Source: Pleodorina starrii
Taxonomy: Eukaryota > Chlorophyta > Chlorophyceae > Chlamydomonadales > Volvocaceae
DNA: 64,000 nucleotides
Reading direction: 5' to 3'
Assembly (NCBI GenBank): GCA_030267565.1
Contig: BRXU01000005.1
Span: 1,287,501-1,351,500, forward strand
Made by a program: the position numbers and the translations under genes. Positions 1-11,148 of this stretch are shown one piece after another (position 1 is the first letter of the stretch; every line of letters starts with the position of its first letter). The notes under the pieces were generated by a model. It was given only the letters and a program-made list of their open reading frames with translations, searched no databases and was not told where the DNA came from.

Positions 1-231
1 AGAGGGTGAGAGCGGGAAGTGGTTGGATTGCGGGTGTATGCGGGTGTAGGTTGGAAAAGCGGGAGGAGAGAGAACGAGAGAGAATGAGTGAGCCAAAAGG
101 GGGTAAGAGAGGGGGTCAAAAAGGGGAAGATCGGCCACTGGGGAAGCGGAGGAGGAGGGATGGGGAATGCGGGCGCACCGCGGCGGACCCGAGGGTCGGT
201 CCGCAGGTCCGGATTTTCGCGAGTGTCGTAC

Positions 232-3200
232 CTTTCCGTACTCTGCCAGCAGCGGGTCCAACTCCCTCTGGTCCCACACCGGGTTGACCACCGCCACCTC
301 ATTGCCGTACACGTACCTAAACTCCGCCTCCACCATGCTCTGCGGGCGGACGGTGAGTGATGTCGTTTTTGTGGTTTGTGGCTGCTGCGGACTGCGAATG
401 CGAATTGTGAAGTGCAGCCTGGTGCCGAGGTGCGGTAACACATGTGTGATAAGAGATGGCCAACTGAGGTGACTGGGTGTGATGTGATGCAACTTCCTTC
501 TTGCGATGTCATGCGGGTGTACGGCAGCAGGCGAGCCATTCGGCGGTGAAACAGCCCCGGCGCTTTTCCTTCTCGCGATTCACGCAGCCAGCAGGAGCAG
601 TCAACATCCGATTCATACAAAGCAACCTTCGAGAGCAGAACCAGCAACAACAGCAGCACCAGCAGCAGCAGCACCCGCAGCAGCACCAGGCCACCAGCCT
701 GCCACACGTGCTCTGGCTTACCGCAAGTGACGGCGGCTCCTGCCCCGGCGCCGGCCGCTGCTCCAAGAAGTGGGCCGCCATATCCCACACGTCCAACAAA
801 CGACCCCGGGCGGTCCGCACGTCGACCTTGAGGCGCTCCACTGCCGTACACCGCCGTACAAAACACACCCACACACCCACACCCACACACACATATGTAA
901 CACACGGGAGCGGTAGTCAGTCGCTTTCAGGGAACATGGAACGATGCATGAGAATTTCTGGAGCACGGAGTACGGCATTATTCGGCATCGTACGGTATCG
1001 TACATGTGAGCCGGGCGCTCGTTGTTGTGTTTCCGTGAGGGCCGCGGTGTGCATCCATGCATGCATGCATGCGCGACGGTTGCGGCCGTTGCCAGCGCAG
1101 CGCCCCCCCCCCACCCCGGGCGCGAACACTCATGAGTCACGACAGCCCACCTCGCCAACCCGCCCGCCAGTGCGCCCGCCCGCCCGGCCATCCACCTCCA
1201 CCCAGCCACCCACCCCCCCACCCACCCGGCCACCCACCCAGCCACCCACCCGGCGCCTCCAGCTCCAAGTTCAGCCGCTCCGCGAATGCCAACACGTCTG
1301 TCGGAAGCCCCGCCTCCCCCTCCGCCTCGTCGGCCTGCGTGCGCGCGTGCGTGCGGGTGCGTGCGAGCGCGCGGGTGCGGGTGTTTCTGGTGGCTGGTGT
1401 GCGGTTAGTTTGATGGGCCGCGCGGCCCATTCAGCGCGCCCCTGCCTGCGCAGCGCCCGGCCTCGGCAACCCTCCCGCCCACCCATCCGGCCAAGGAGCC
1501 TCCTCCTCCTCCTCCTCCTAGTGTACGGCAGCCGTTACCTCCTTGGCGTGCTGGCGGTAGTCGGCAAAGTAGTTGGCGCAGGAGCTGCGGAGGGGAGAGC
1601 AGGGCAGTGGAGGGCAGGTGAGGGGAGGGGAGGGCAGTGACGGGTGGCGGGGGCACGGGCTGTCAACGGGAGCGAGGGCGAGGTGGTTCGCCACACACGA
1701 CCACATTCGCCACCTCCCACGATTTCGCCACCGCCCCTTGTGATGATTTTCCTTCCGAACCGCAGCAGCGAGTGGGTTGCGTCGCGCAGCCCAGCGCTCG
1801 CCCTGACACTCTGTCACTCACCCACTCACTCACCCATCTCCAGCGGCGCTGGCTGATGCTGCGCCTCCACCGCTGCCGCCTCCGCCTCCACCGCCGCTGG
1901 TGGTGGTGGTGGTGGTGGCGGTTCTTGCCCATCGCGACATGGCCCGCTGCGTGGCCCTGCGCGACCTGGCACCGGCTCGCAGCGCGCCGGCCTTGGCCCT
2001 TGCCTTGGCCCACACCCGCGCCAGCCCTCCGAAGAAAAAGTCCTCCGCCAGTTCCTCCAGCGTCTCCCGCCAGGAGCGAGGCAGGAAGCGGAGCAGCGTG
2101 GTGCTCAGCAACTGGGGAGAAGAGGGGTACGGAAGTGCGTGTTGTGTGTATATATATGGCCGTGGGGGTATCCAGCTATCCACGGATAGACCGGAGCCCA
2201 TGAATGGGGGTGGGGAGGGAAGGGGTGGGTAAGATAGATGAATATTATTTTTAAAGTTTTTCAAGATTAAATATTATTAATATATTGTAATTATAATTAA
2301 ATTGAATACTAACAAATATTGTAATTTGAATATTAAGTTAGAGCTAAATTATTTTAAATTTTAAAATTTTAAAATTAAAATAAAATTTTAAAATTTAAAT
2401 TTTAAACATACAAATATTTAATATATTTGCTTGAATATATACTAAATACTTATTTTAAAATTTTATATAATTTTAGACTTAATAACATCAGGGCAAGGGT
2501 GGGTAAGTGCACGAGGCGACAGGCGGCGGTGCACGAGGTGACAGGCTGACAGCGCTCTGGCTGCTTCCCTGAGGGGGAGTGCGGAACGGCACAGCCCGAA
2601 GTTCAGGATGCGGCTCTTCGCGGCGCCCGGCCGCATGCGGGGGCCTCCCCCGCCCTCCCCCAAGCCCCAAACCCACTCGCCTTCTTCAGGGCCCACGGTA
2701 CGGTGCCGTACTTTGTGCCGGGTATGTCCTGGACGAGCACTGTGTGGCTGGGGCCGCCCTTGGGCGCGCTGGCTAGGAACAGGATCCGCAGCACTGTCAT
2801 CTCTTTGTTGTACCGCCATAGAATCTGCCGTACACAGGCGGGGTGTGAGTACGACAGCACGAACAGTAGCGGTGGATCCAGAGGCGCACTGTCCCGCACT
2901 GCACGGCATTGCACTCGATGCGGCCGTATGGCAGTCACAGCTGCTCACCGTGCGACACGTAGGTGCACGTACTCTTTTAACGGTCTAAATGACCACAAAA
3001 CCGAAGCGAACCGGTGTCAGTTGGTCAGTACATCTGCCGTACCGCGCCGTACCGTCAGAACGATGGCCGTGACCACGTATGCTGAGAACACGTGCACGAA
3101 CAGCTTGTTGCTGCGGCTGGGGATGTTGCTCTGTGGCCCCAGGCAGGAGAGGGAAGGTTGTTGTTGTGGTGGTGGTGGACTGGTGGTGGTGGTCAAGACA

Positions 3201-6200
3201 GGACAGCCACCACCGTACACACACTGGGCACAGACTCTGGCACAGGTCCAGGCAGGACAGGGCAGGACCAGGCAATACGAGGTGAGGCGGGGCCTACCAT
3301 ACTTGAGACAAGGGGTTGGTGTCGGCTTCCTTGAAGCCGGAAAAAGGGCGGGGCCCCACTAAATCCGTACGGGTTAAGTTGAGTGCTAGGGCGGCGAGGG
3401 CGTGAAATGTGAGAGTGTCGACATTCCTGCTGATAGACAGCCAGAGCTTTTTCCCGAAATGCCTGCTAGCCGAGTCGTTATCAAGGCCTGCCGGCGCCGC
3501 GCGAAGCGCGTCATCCCGTCGGGTGCATGAGCGCATGTGCGCATCGACCGAAATACGGCATTTCCAAAGCGAGCGGCGAGGGCGTCAACTGTGAGAGTGT
3601 CGCATCGACATTCCTGCTGATAGGCAGCCAGAGCTTTATATCTGAAATGCCTTCGGCTTCAGCAATCCGACCCATGTTTAGCATCGCGCGCCGTCTCGGC
3701 ACTGTGCAACTCTTCCGGCCAGCGCATTGGCTGAAGTTACTTGACAGTAGACATGGAGTGTATCATTTACACATCACGCAGGCTGACTTGCCAATAGAAG
3801 GACAGCGGAACTGTTTGCGAGGGTAGCGACGACGTGCAGTTGCCGACGAGAGTGCACAGGCTTCGCTACTGAGGTATTCGCCGTAGAGGAGGCTTGACTG
3901 CTATAACATTAGGACAGGGAATGTAGAAGTCCATCCCCTAGGTTGCCGACTGGACTTGTTGGGCGGCCCGCAGAAGACCGCTGCATAGGGCTGCATCGTG
4001 CGTGCATCGGCGGCTTGGCGTCCAACAACCAGCAGTTTGCCCCTCATGGTTTGCTCCTTGCAACCTTTGTAATAGCAATATGCGTCAAGACGATCGGACC
4101 GGCTAGCAGAGCTGCTGTGGTGTGGTCGCGGGAAGAATGTTCGCAATGCAAACATAGTTTGTTTCCGAAACGAAGATTCATTTCACGCCGTCATGTCAGA
4201 ATTCCACCTTAAGGAACGATGACTCTTCTGGAATTAATTTTTGGCCGAGAGGTGATGGTTTGACCTCGGCCTCGGTCCATGGAGACTGCCAAACTGGTTT
4301 GTACTCATGCGATGTTGGGTTCCAATAATAAATTTACCGTGCAATAAAGAATGTAATCTTTTACTTATGGAGTCTTTCCGTTGACCGAAAGTCTACACTT
4401 GTCCAATTACTTCCCAGAACCCAGAACCCAGAACCCACACACGGACATGGGCAATCCTACAGGGCGGGGCCCCCCTGGGCGCTTCGCGCTGGGGCCCCGC
4501 CCAAAAACCCTTAAAACCCTAAACCCCGGGGCTGTACTTGAAATCCGGGCCCCCCAAGACAAGATCCATTAACCTCTCAGGATCTGGATCGGGATCTGGA
4601 TCGGGATTAAGATCTGAGTCTGGATCTGAGTCTGGATCGGGATTAAGATCTGAGTCTGGATCTGAGTCTGGATCTGGATCTGGATCTGGATCTGGATTGG
4701 ATCTGGATCTGGATCTGGATCTGGATCTGGATTTGGATCTGAATCTGGCCTGCCGAGCGTTGCCAAACCCCTGCCACGACCCTGCCCGAACCCAAACGGA
4801 AGCCCCTCCCTCCTCCCTCCTCCCTCCGCGCACCGCCCTGTTGAGACCCCATGGCCACCCCGACCCATCCACGCACCATGCTGCACCGGTCAAAGTATGA
4901 CACATCGTAGACCGAGCTGCTGTGCCCCAGAATGTTGATCTTCGCCTGTGGATCCGGTCCCGAGAGAACGAGGGCAATCGAGAACGAAGCGACCACCAGA
5001 TGCATCAGTCAGTCAACCTTCCAGTCAACCTCCCAAACTTCGGTGCCGTACACGATCTCTTAGCTGGAGACGCTGGCCGCCCTGGGCCCTCACCCCATCC
5101 TCCACCCCTGCAGGCCCTACAGAAACTCCAGCCCGCCGATCGGGTTCCGGAGCCGGCCGCACCACCACGAGGGGTCGCTCGCGCCCAGCGCATACCTTCC
5201 GTACATACATGGGATTACTGCTGGTACGAGCAAAATACGGTACGGCGCGTGCACCCGGGGGCGGAGGACGCCGGGACGCAGGCCCCCCCGCTGCCGTACT
5301 CACGGCCAAACCGCACGGCACCTGTCGTACAATTCGTACCTCAGGCGCTGGGGGTGCGGACAGCAGCACATCCACCTGATGGCCCTGTGGGGTGGTGGGC
5401 GGTGTGTGTATGTGTGTATGTGTCTAGGTGTTTGGGGGCGGGGCGGAAGGACGGCCGGAGTGAGTGTTGTTGTCGTGCACCGTTGACATTGTGGCGTCCA
5501 CCTCAGCCAGGTAGGTACGGCATGGTGCGGTACCAGTCACCAACCGTTGCTTCAATCCCAGTCACGAAGCAACACGAAGCAATAACCGACGAAGCCCACA
5601 AGTACCGGCAAACCCAAGACTGCACCAGTCACCACTGCACAGTGCACACCACATGCTGACATGCGGCACCGATGAAGCACACTCTCACGCTGATGTTGAC
5701 GGGCAGCACCACCGCCAGGCACCACACGCTGATCCAGGCGAGTATGCTCCAGGCCATGCGCAGCGTGCGCAGGTACACCGCCGAGTCTAGCCCAGCCACC
5801 GAAACAACCTCGTTCTCCGGCACCCGCAGCAGCTGCCAGATCCATAAAAGATACCTGCGGGGGGCGCCGTGCCGTACCGTATCGTGTTGTGTCGTACCCG
5901 TTCCGTACTGTGCTGCGACTTTAAGGGTCTGGCTGACAGGGGTTGTGTGTCCCGGCGCGTTGTGTCCAGCTGTCCGCTGTGCCGTACGGCACGCACGTGC
6001 AGGCGGGCAGCAGCTGCCAGATCCATAAAAGATACCTGCGGGGGGCGCCGTGCCGTACCGTATCGTGTTGTGTCGTACCCGTTCCGTACTGTGCTGCGAC
6101 TTTAAGGGTCTGGCTGACAGGGGTTGTGTGTCCCGGCGCGTTGTGTCCAGCTGTCCGCTGTGCCGTACGGCACGCACGTGCAGGCGGGCGGGGCGCGCGC

Positions 6201-6755
6201 GCGAGCTAGGCGAGCGCGGGCGGCAAGGGGCGGACGCCGGGGCTGCGCGGCTGAACGGCGCGGGGGCGCCGGCCCCCTCAACCCCCCTAGGGAGGGGTCC
6301 CTCACACGAACCCTTTCGCGGGTGCGTATACGATACCGCTGATTGGGCGCTGGAACACAGGGTGCCGACGCGAGCGCTCCAGGGATTGGCGTGCGTGGGA
6401 AACCCGTACCCTGAGTGCAACCTCCGGGGTTTTACGGCCTGGTTGACGTCGAAGCGCCTCGGCACGAAGAATCGGCGTGTGGAGGGCAGGGACCGCAGCC
6501 AGCTGCAGCACGCAAGAGAGCAAGACGACGCGTTTTCATAAAAGGGTGAGATAGGGTCCGTCCGCGCAAGGCGAGCCAAAGCACCAAGACCCATGCGACA
6601 GACCTCGATAGAAATAGCGCTACGGCGACTGTTGCGTAGGCAAGAAGGAAGGCTGCGGTGGACAGGAATCGATCAGCGGGCGGCCAACCGAAAAGCCGTT
6701 GCACGCAGGCAACCAGAACCTTGTGGCTAGTATAGCGCACCCGAGACAATCGCCT
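232..6755 (-). CDS. OSCA/CSC1-like (DUF221) osmo/mechanosensitive cation channel, partial
   Basis: This is the N-terminal half of an OSCA/CSC1 channel; the family gates cations in response to membrane tension. Exons I can phase, in transcript order: 6755-6604, 6502-6410, 5854-5689, 4945-4877, 3130-3053, 2824-2702, 2111-(end unresolved), 1584-1539, 1334-1250, 840-722, 339-232. They give the first membrane segment ([14 protein letters not shown]), [18 protein letters not shown] followed by [10 protein letters not shown], then [19 protein letters not shown], and TVLVQDIPG, the conserved step into the cytosolic loop. The loop ends with [15 protein letters not shown]. The main pore (DUF221) region must lie left of base 1. 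No ATG precedes the first exon: it is open back to a TAA near 6764 and has an AG acceptor at 6755, so the start exon is further right, perhaps beyond the LINE. The junction between 2111 and 1584 is unresolved. Family assignment is firm; exon ends are inferred. Confidence 0.82.
1180..1260. repeat. C-rich (CCACCCA)-type low-complexity tract
   Basis: Imperfect short repeats of CCACCC and CCAGCC type run up to and slightly into the end of an OSCA exon (1334-1250 on the minus strand). Apart from the last exon codons the tract is intronic. Confidence 0.6.
2234..2496. other. AT-rich insertion flanked by 11-bp direct repeats
   Basis: About 263 bp are almost entirely A and T (runs of AAATTTTAAAATTTT type) in an otherwise GC-rich region. 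The block lies in an OSCA intron. The 11-mer GGGTGGGTAAG stands on both sides, at 2223-2233 and 2497-2507, like a target-site duplication. I see no ORF or known element in it. Organelle-derived DNA or a small retroposed element are the main possibilities. Confidence 0.6.
3391..3652. repeat. Imperfect direct repeat, about 75-80 bp, two copies
   Basis: Copies at about 3391-3464 and 3573-3652 share GCGGCGAGGGCGT, GTGAGAGTGTCG, CATTCCTGCTGATAG and CAGCCAGAGCTTT in the same order. The second copy has a small insertion. The spacing is about 180 bp. Both copies lie in the large OSCA intron between exons 4945-4877 and 3130-3053. Confidence 0.75.
4462..4502. repeat. Perfect 12-bp GC-only inverted repeat
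   Basis: GGGCGGGGCCCC at 4462-4473 is the exact reverse complement of 4491-4502, with a 17-nt loop that itself contains GCGC-TTC-GCGC. It is intronic in OSCA and directly adjoins the telomere-like motif at 4508. Confidence 0.8.
4508..4527. repeat. Short interstitial telomere-like motif
   Basis: The 20-mer CCCTTAAAACCCTAAACCCC resembles degenerate copies of CCCTAAAA, the complement of the Chlamydomonas telomere unit TTTTAGGG. It is too short to prove a telomeric origin. Confidence 0.4.
4580..4747. repeat. GGATCT/GGATCG hexamer satellite with a 36-bp higher-order unit
   Basis: A hexanucleotide array of GGATCT, GGATCG and GAGTCT type. A 36-bp higher-order unit, beginning GGATCGGGATTAAGATCTGA, occurs twice back to back at 4598-4633 and 4634-4669. 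It is open in several frames (SGSGSG or DPDPDP) but lies inside an OSCA intron, so I treat it as non-coding. Confidence 0.85.
5826..6189. repeat. 181-bp tandem duplication, two near-identical copies
   Basis: Copies 5826-6006 and 6007-6187 (match continuing to 6189) appear identical by eye. On the minus strand each copy carries a CCGCAG splice acceptor and the first 28 nt of the OSCA exon 5854-5689. The duplication therefore creates a decoy acceptor at about 6035. Confidence 0.9.
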
Positions 6756-6994
6756 CTGAGCTTACAGCCATTTACTGGGTCTGCGAAGCCGGCGCGAGCT
6801 CTACTTTGCGCCCGCCAGCGCTGGAAAGTCCAACCTCCAACGCCAATAGTGCGGACAACGCCTCTTCAGTATGGATATGTTTATTACTCTTCAATCAACA
6901 ATGAATTATTGTGGCCGCTTGCAGGAACTGTCAGGCTTGCACCAACGACTTTGGATAGGCAAGCAACGATAGGCAACGACCTGACAAATTCATA

Positions 6995-8780
6995 TCCGGA
7001 CACGATCCTTGCGCTTTGTTACGAGCGGGTGGAACTGCGGGTCAAAGTGAACGGCGCGACGGGAGAGGCGTTCCCCTCCTCACAAGGGGTGAAGCAAGGT
7101 TGTCCAATGAGTCCTACGCTGTTCGGGTTTTTTGTGGAAGGTTATGCCGATTACGTTGACGCCCTGGATGTCGCGCTCCCAGTTGCCATGGCGGCTCAGG
7201 ATTGCACTAACGTGGAAGGCCGTCGCGTGCCCTTAGCTTTTTACGCGGACGATCTAAGCCTTTTTGCTGCGACAAAGCGTCGTTTGATGAGCCTGCTTGC
7301 AGCGCTGCGGGAGTGGTCGGAAGCGTTCGGTCTTACCGTTAATGCGAAGAAGTGCGAGCTGCTGTTTTTCCACCCCAATGCCCAGGTCAGGAGCCACTTT
7401 TATGCGATCAGCGACTTGGCTACTATGCGCGTGACGGAGGACGGGTTGCCGGTGGTCCGACCTATCACTTGGAAGACGCGCGCACGCTATCTCGGGCTGC
7501 ATTTTGGTCCTAACAGCGCTTTCTCGTCCTGCACGGACGAGCTTCATGCTGCGGGCCGGCGGGCCATGTTCTCTCTGCTTAGCAAGCTGCGTCGGCAGGG
7601 GCTGTTGCTCCCCTCAGTTGGTATGAAATGTTTCAACGCTCAAGTTCGCTCTGTTCTTTCGTACGGTTCGCAGCTATGGGGCGCTGACCTGGTTTTAGCC
7701 ATGATAGAGAGGGGTTTTCCGGCTAACGAAGCTCCGCGTTCTTGTTATTTTGAGGCCGCTATCCGGGACCGTATGGTCAAGCTACAAATCTCGTTTATGA
7801 AACAGCTGGTCGGAGCTGCCGTTCCACCCCTGCAGTTGTTGTTTAGAGAGCTCGGGCAGGTGCCTCTACAGTTGCATTGGGCTGAATCCGTTTTTCGTTT
7901 TTGGAACAGTTTGGTGGAGGACACTAGCAACGTGTATCACAGCGCCTTTCGTCATGAGATCCGTTTGGCTTTGGAATCGGATCTGCAGGCAGACGGTTGG
8001 GGCTCCAAGGTCATTCGGGTTCTGAACCTCTTAGGGCACGACTGGGGCGAAGAAGCGGCGGCGGGTAACATGGACACTAGGGTTAGGCGTTTTTCGGCGT
8101 GCAGGCTTGACGTTGAGGCGCTGATGGACACCCTCAGGGGTCGCGTCAACGACGATTGGGGCAGTGATAGGTTGGCGGTGGACCCGGGCGCTTTCGTTTC
8201 GGACGGCAGGAAGCCTGGTGTTAAGATGTGCCGTTACAAGCACTGGATGGGGTTACCGAAGCAGTTCGAGGGGTACATCCCGCCGGCGCACCACCGTTCC
8301 TTACTTCGTTTTCGTTTGTGTGTGTCTGACTTAGCGATTAATAGCGAGAGCAGCAGGTCTAGGGAGCTTCGTGTGTGTAAGACGTGTCGCTCTAATGGTG
8401 CTGTGGAGGATGAGAAGCATTTTCTGCTGGAGTGCTCCGCGCTTGCGTCTGCACGGCAGAGGCTTTGGGATTTGGGTGTGCCCGTTAGTGCGTGTGTTAA
8501 CGATGTCATGCAAGTTGACGACCAGCGTGGTCTTGCAAGTGCTATTTCTGAAATGTTCCGCTTACGGCGAGAATGCATCTCTTCGTAAAGTTGTGCTTGG
8601 CATCTATCTTTCAAGTTATGCCATTCGTCTGTGCTTCTCCTGTATCCTGACGTTACATCGTTTCTTTGGTTACTGTTTCTCTTGTTTCCGTTTGCTTTTC
8701 TGCTTGGCTGAAGCGGTTCATGAGCCTCCGGGTTCGTTTGAGCCGTACGAGCTCGTTGAAGCTTGTAACATCATCATCAT
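6995..8780 (+). mobile_element. 5'-truncated non-LTR retrotransposon (LINE), copy 1
   Basis: The element keeps only the 3' part of a LINE. It starts within the reverse-transcriptase domain, just before GVKQGCPMSP, and runs through the catalytic FYADD motif to a C-terminal zinc knuckle, a short 3' UTR, TGTAA (8764-8768) and a (CAT)4 tail at 8769-8780. It is antisense to OSCA and probably sits in that gene's 5' intron or promoter. The 5' junction is approximate, set where similarity to the second LINE starts; no target-site duplication was recognised. Confidence 0.85.
6999..8588 (+). pseudogene. Truncated LINE ORF2: RT fingers/palm remnant plus CCHC-type C-terminus
   Basis: About 529 codons stay open to the TAA at 8586-8588. 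Recognisable blocks are GVKQGCPMSPTLFGFFVEGY, FYADDLSLFA (the RT active-site Asp pair), FGLTVNAKKCELLFF, ARYLGLHFG, KPGVKMCRYKHWMGLP, and a C-x2-C ... EDEKHFLLEC zinc knuckle. The endonuclease and the N-terminal half of RT are missing, so the copy cannot move on its own. The same blocks occur in the same order in the LINE at 60.6-63.4 kb. The upstream 100 codons open in this frame are unrelated flanking DNA. Confidence 0.85.
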
Positions 8781-11148
8781 CAGCATATTGCATTCCCCGG
8801 TAATAATCATGCAAATAAATTTTAGTTATCTTTATTCAGGTTGTATGCAGCCGTGCGAGCGGGGGGTCCTTAAGGGAGGCTCTACCTCCCTTGACGGGCC
8901 CACCTCCAGCAGCTCCAGCCGCCGGGACCCAAGGGGACGGATTATCCCAACATAGGAATCGGCAAGGGCGTACTAGCATGAAATCATGGGGCACCCGCGT
9001 GTGGTTGTGCTTTCGAGCTTCCCCCTGGTAGGTTGCGTACTGTCGGGCAATGGACAGCTCAGGGACCGCTTATACCGGTAAGGGCGCCCTGGCTGGCTCC
9101 TTGACCTTAGTTGTCCTCATCCACCGCCTGGGTGGTGGCTGATTCTGGCTGTTCGGGGCAGAGTGTCTGGCCGTTTGGGCCGGCCTTGCGCGGTTCGGGC
9201 TTCGGCCACAACACTCTCCTCAGCTGTGGCAATCATCGGTGTCCATTTGGGTCCACTGCAGAACAGTTGAGAGCACTTCATTCAGGATTTTCTTGTTTTG
9301 TTGCCAAGGGTCCGATCCATCCGTCCTTTCCTTCCACTCAAATCAAATTTACCTCGGCCAATGAGCCCCTGACGGCGCACGCAACACACTGATGCAGCGC
9401 CCAATGGTCACCCCTTCCTCAAAACCCGGTCATAAAAGCCGTGCGACCTGGGAGAGGAAGGAGGGAGAAAGCTCGAAATAGCAAACTCCCGCTGTCCACG
9501 GGCCCCTGCGGCCCTCACCTCACCTCACGGCCGTAAGGCCTGCCTGCCCCGACCTCCGTCCACGCGTCTACCGGTATCCCTGGCCCCAACAGTCCAGAGT
9601 GCAAAATCGTCACCCGACAGGCCAATTGTCGCCCCCAGGTTGCTGCGCCTTCCCATGCGCTTGGATGCTGCACGCCCTCGTTGCAAGACTGCAACGCGCC
9701 GCCCTAGTCGGCATCGTTTCATTTTGCCTCATGTCCGGTGTCGCCCGTCCTCATCAACGCCCCCATGCCAGGGAAGCTGTACTAGGAACAGTGTCGGGGA
9801 GCACGCGTGAAGCCGCAGACCCTACCCCAACTCGACTACGGAGCTCGAGCCTCCCCCCATCCCCCAGCCTCCCCCAACTCGACTACTCGAGCCTCCCCGC
9901 CTATCCAATTCACAGAGCATTTCTTCAGACCCCTCACCAAATCTTGGACCCTTGGCGTCGCCGCAGCCGCCACATGGCCAAATCTGCCAGGACGCGCGTA
10001 GTCCCCTATCGCCCTATGTCGTAAATATCACCCTTATGTGCCCTCACAACCACAAACAGCAAGCCCGCAATCTTCGAGTCATGGCGGTGAAACTCTTCAC
10101 GTGCTCGCCACCGCATTTCATGCACGGCTCGACCTGACACTTTTGCTTTTACCACGCTGCCTAATGCCGCCGCCGCCACGGGCTGCTGCAAAACCGGCAG
10201 CTCAACGCCGCCGCCTTCGCCCCCTTTCTTTGAGTCGAGCAGCAAATAACAACGGCCGCAAGAATAACACAAGTGGCGCCGACGGAAGGCCCTCGGAGCG
10301 AAATGAGAACAGAAAGAGGCCCGGGTGGGAGGGCCCGGGTGTGTGGGGGCTCCGCCACCGCACCGGCCCTGTCGAAAATAAACAAAACACCAGCGCAAAG
10401 CACCATGCAGCCACAATCCTCACATGCCGCATCTCCTGCATGCAGTACCGTATTCAAAGCTCAACGCTCCAGAGCGGGCGCGGCAGTGCGGCTGCGTCGC
10501 ACTGCCAAACAAGGCTGCTGCAGTGCATCACGACCTGCTGCTGGCGCTCGCTGGCTGTACCCTTCCCAACGAACGAGTGTCTGGAGACCACTGTTCCGAA
10601 CAGCGCTGTCGCAACAAACCAAAAACCAGGCGCGCCCAGCGGCTCAAACGCTTAACCCTGTGGCCGTTCCGTCGGTCATGCCCACCAACCAGTTCACAGA
10701 TGCTCGTGGTCGTAATGGGACACCAGCCAGCAGCCTGAGGAGGGGCGGAAGAAAATTTCGCATCGGAGAAGGAGACGGCGTTAGCGAACGGACCCAGAAC
10801 CCAGCAATACTTGGCGGGGGGAGCGCACGCAGGGCAAGGGAGAGGGGCGGGCATGTGGGTGGGGATATGCGGTCAGCGAGACACCGCGGCGGCGGCGGCG
10901 CGGGGCCGTGGGCCGTGTAACCAGAGGGAGAGAAGGAGATGGCCACCGGCGACCGGTGGTGCCGCGGCGGCATCCGTGCAACCATCAGCGCCCTCAGTGT
11001 CCGCACTCCAAAGCCACTCCACTTCACACGTCAGCGCCACGTGACCACCAGACCCCGAGCCGTGCTCACACGCGGGCACACACCGCGCCATGGAATCAGG
11101 CTGGCGCTGCTGCTGCCACTGCTGGGGCTGCCAGACCGTAGCTCGGTG
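8781..11148. other. Intergenic region, no gene recognised
   Basis: Between the LINE tail and the stop of the At4g00755-like gene I find no ORF with a family signature. There is a perfect small hairpin at 8872-8892 (AAGGGAGG, 5-nt loop, CCTCCCTT). The missing first exon of OSCA could lie here. Confidence 0.4.

Noticed and set aside
501..1640. 379-codon plus-strand ORF
   Set aside because: Low-complexity Pro/Arg/Gln frame over minus-strand OSCA exons that have family motifs and matching phases.
4538..4900. ORF of Ser-Gly repeats
   Set aside because: Translation of the hexamer satellite inside an OSCA intron.
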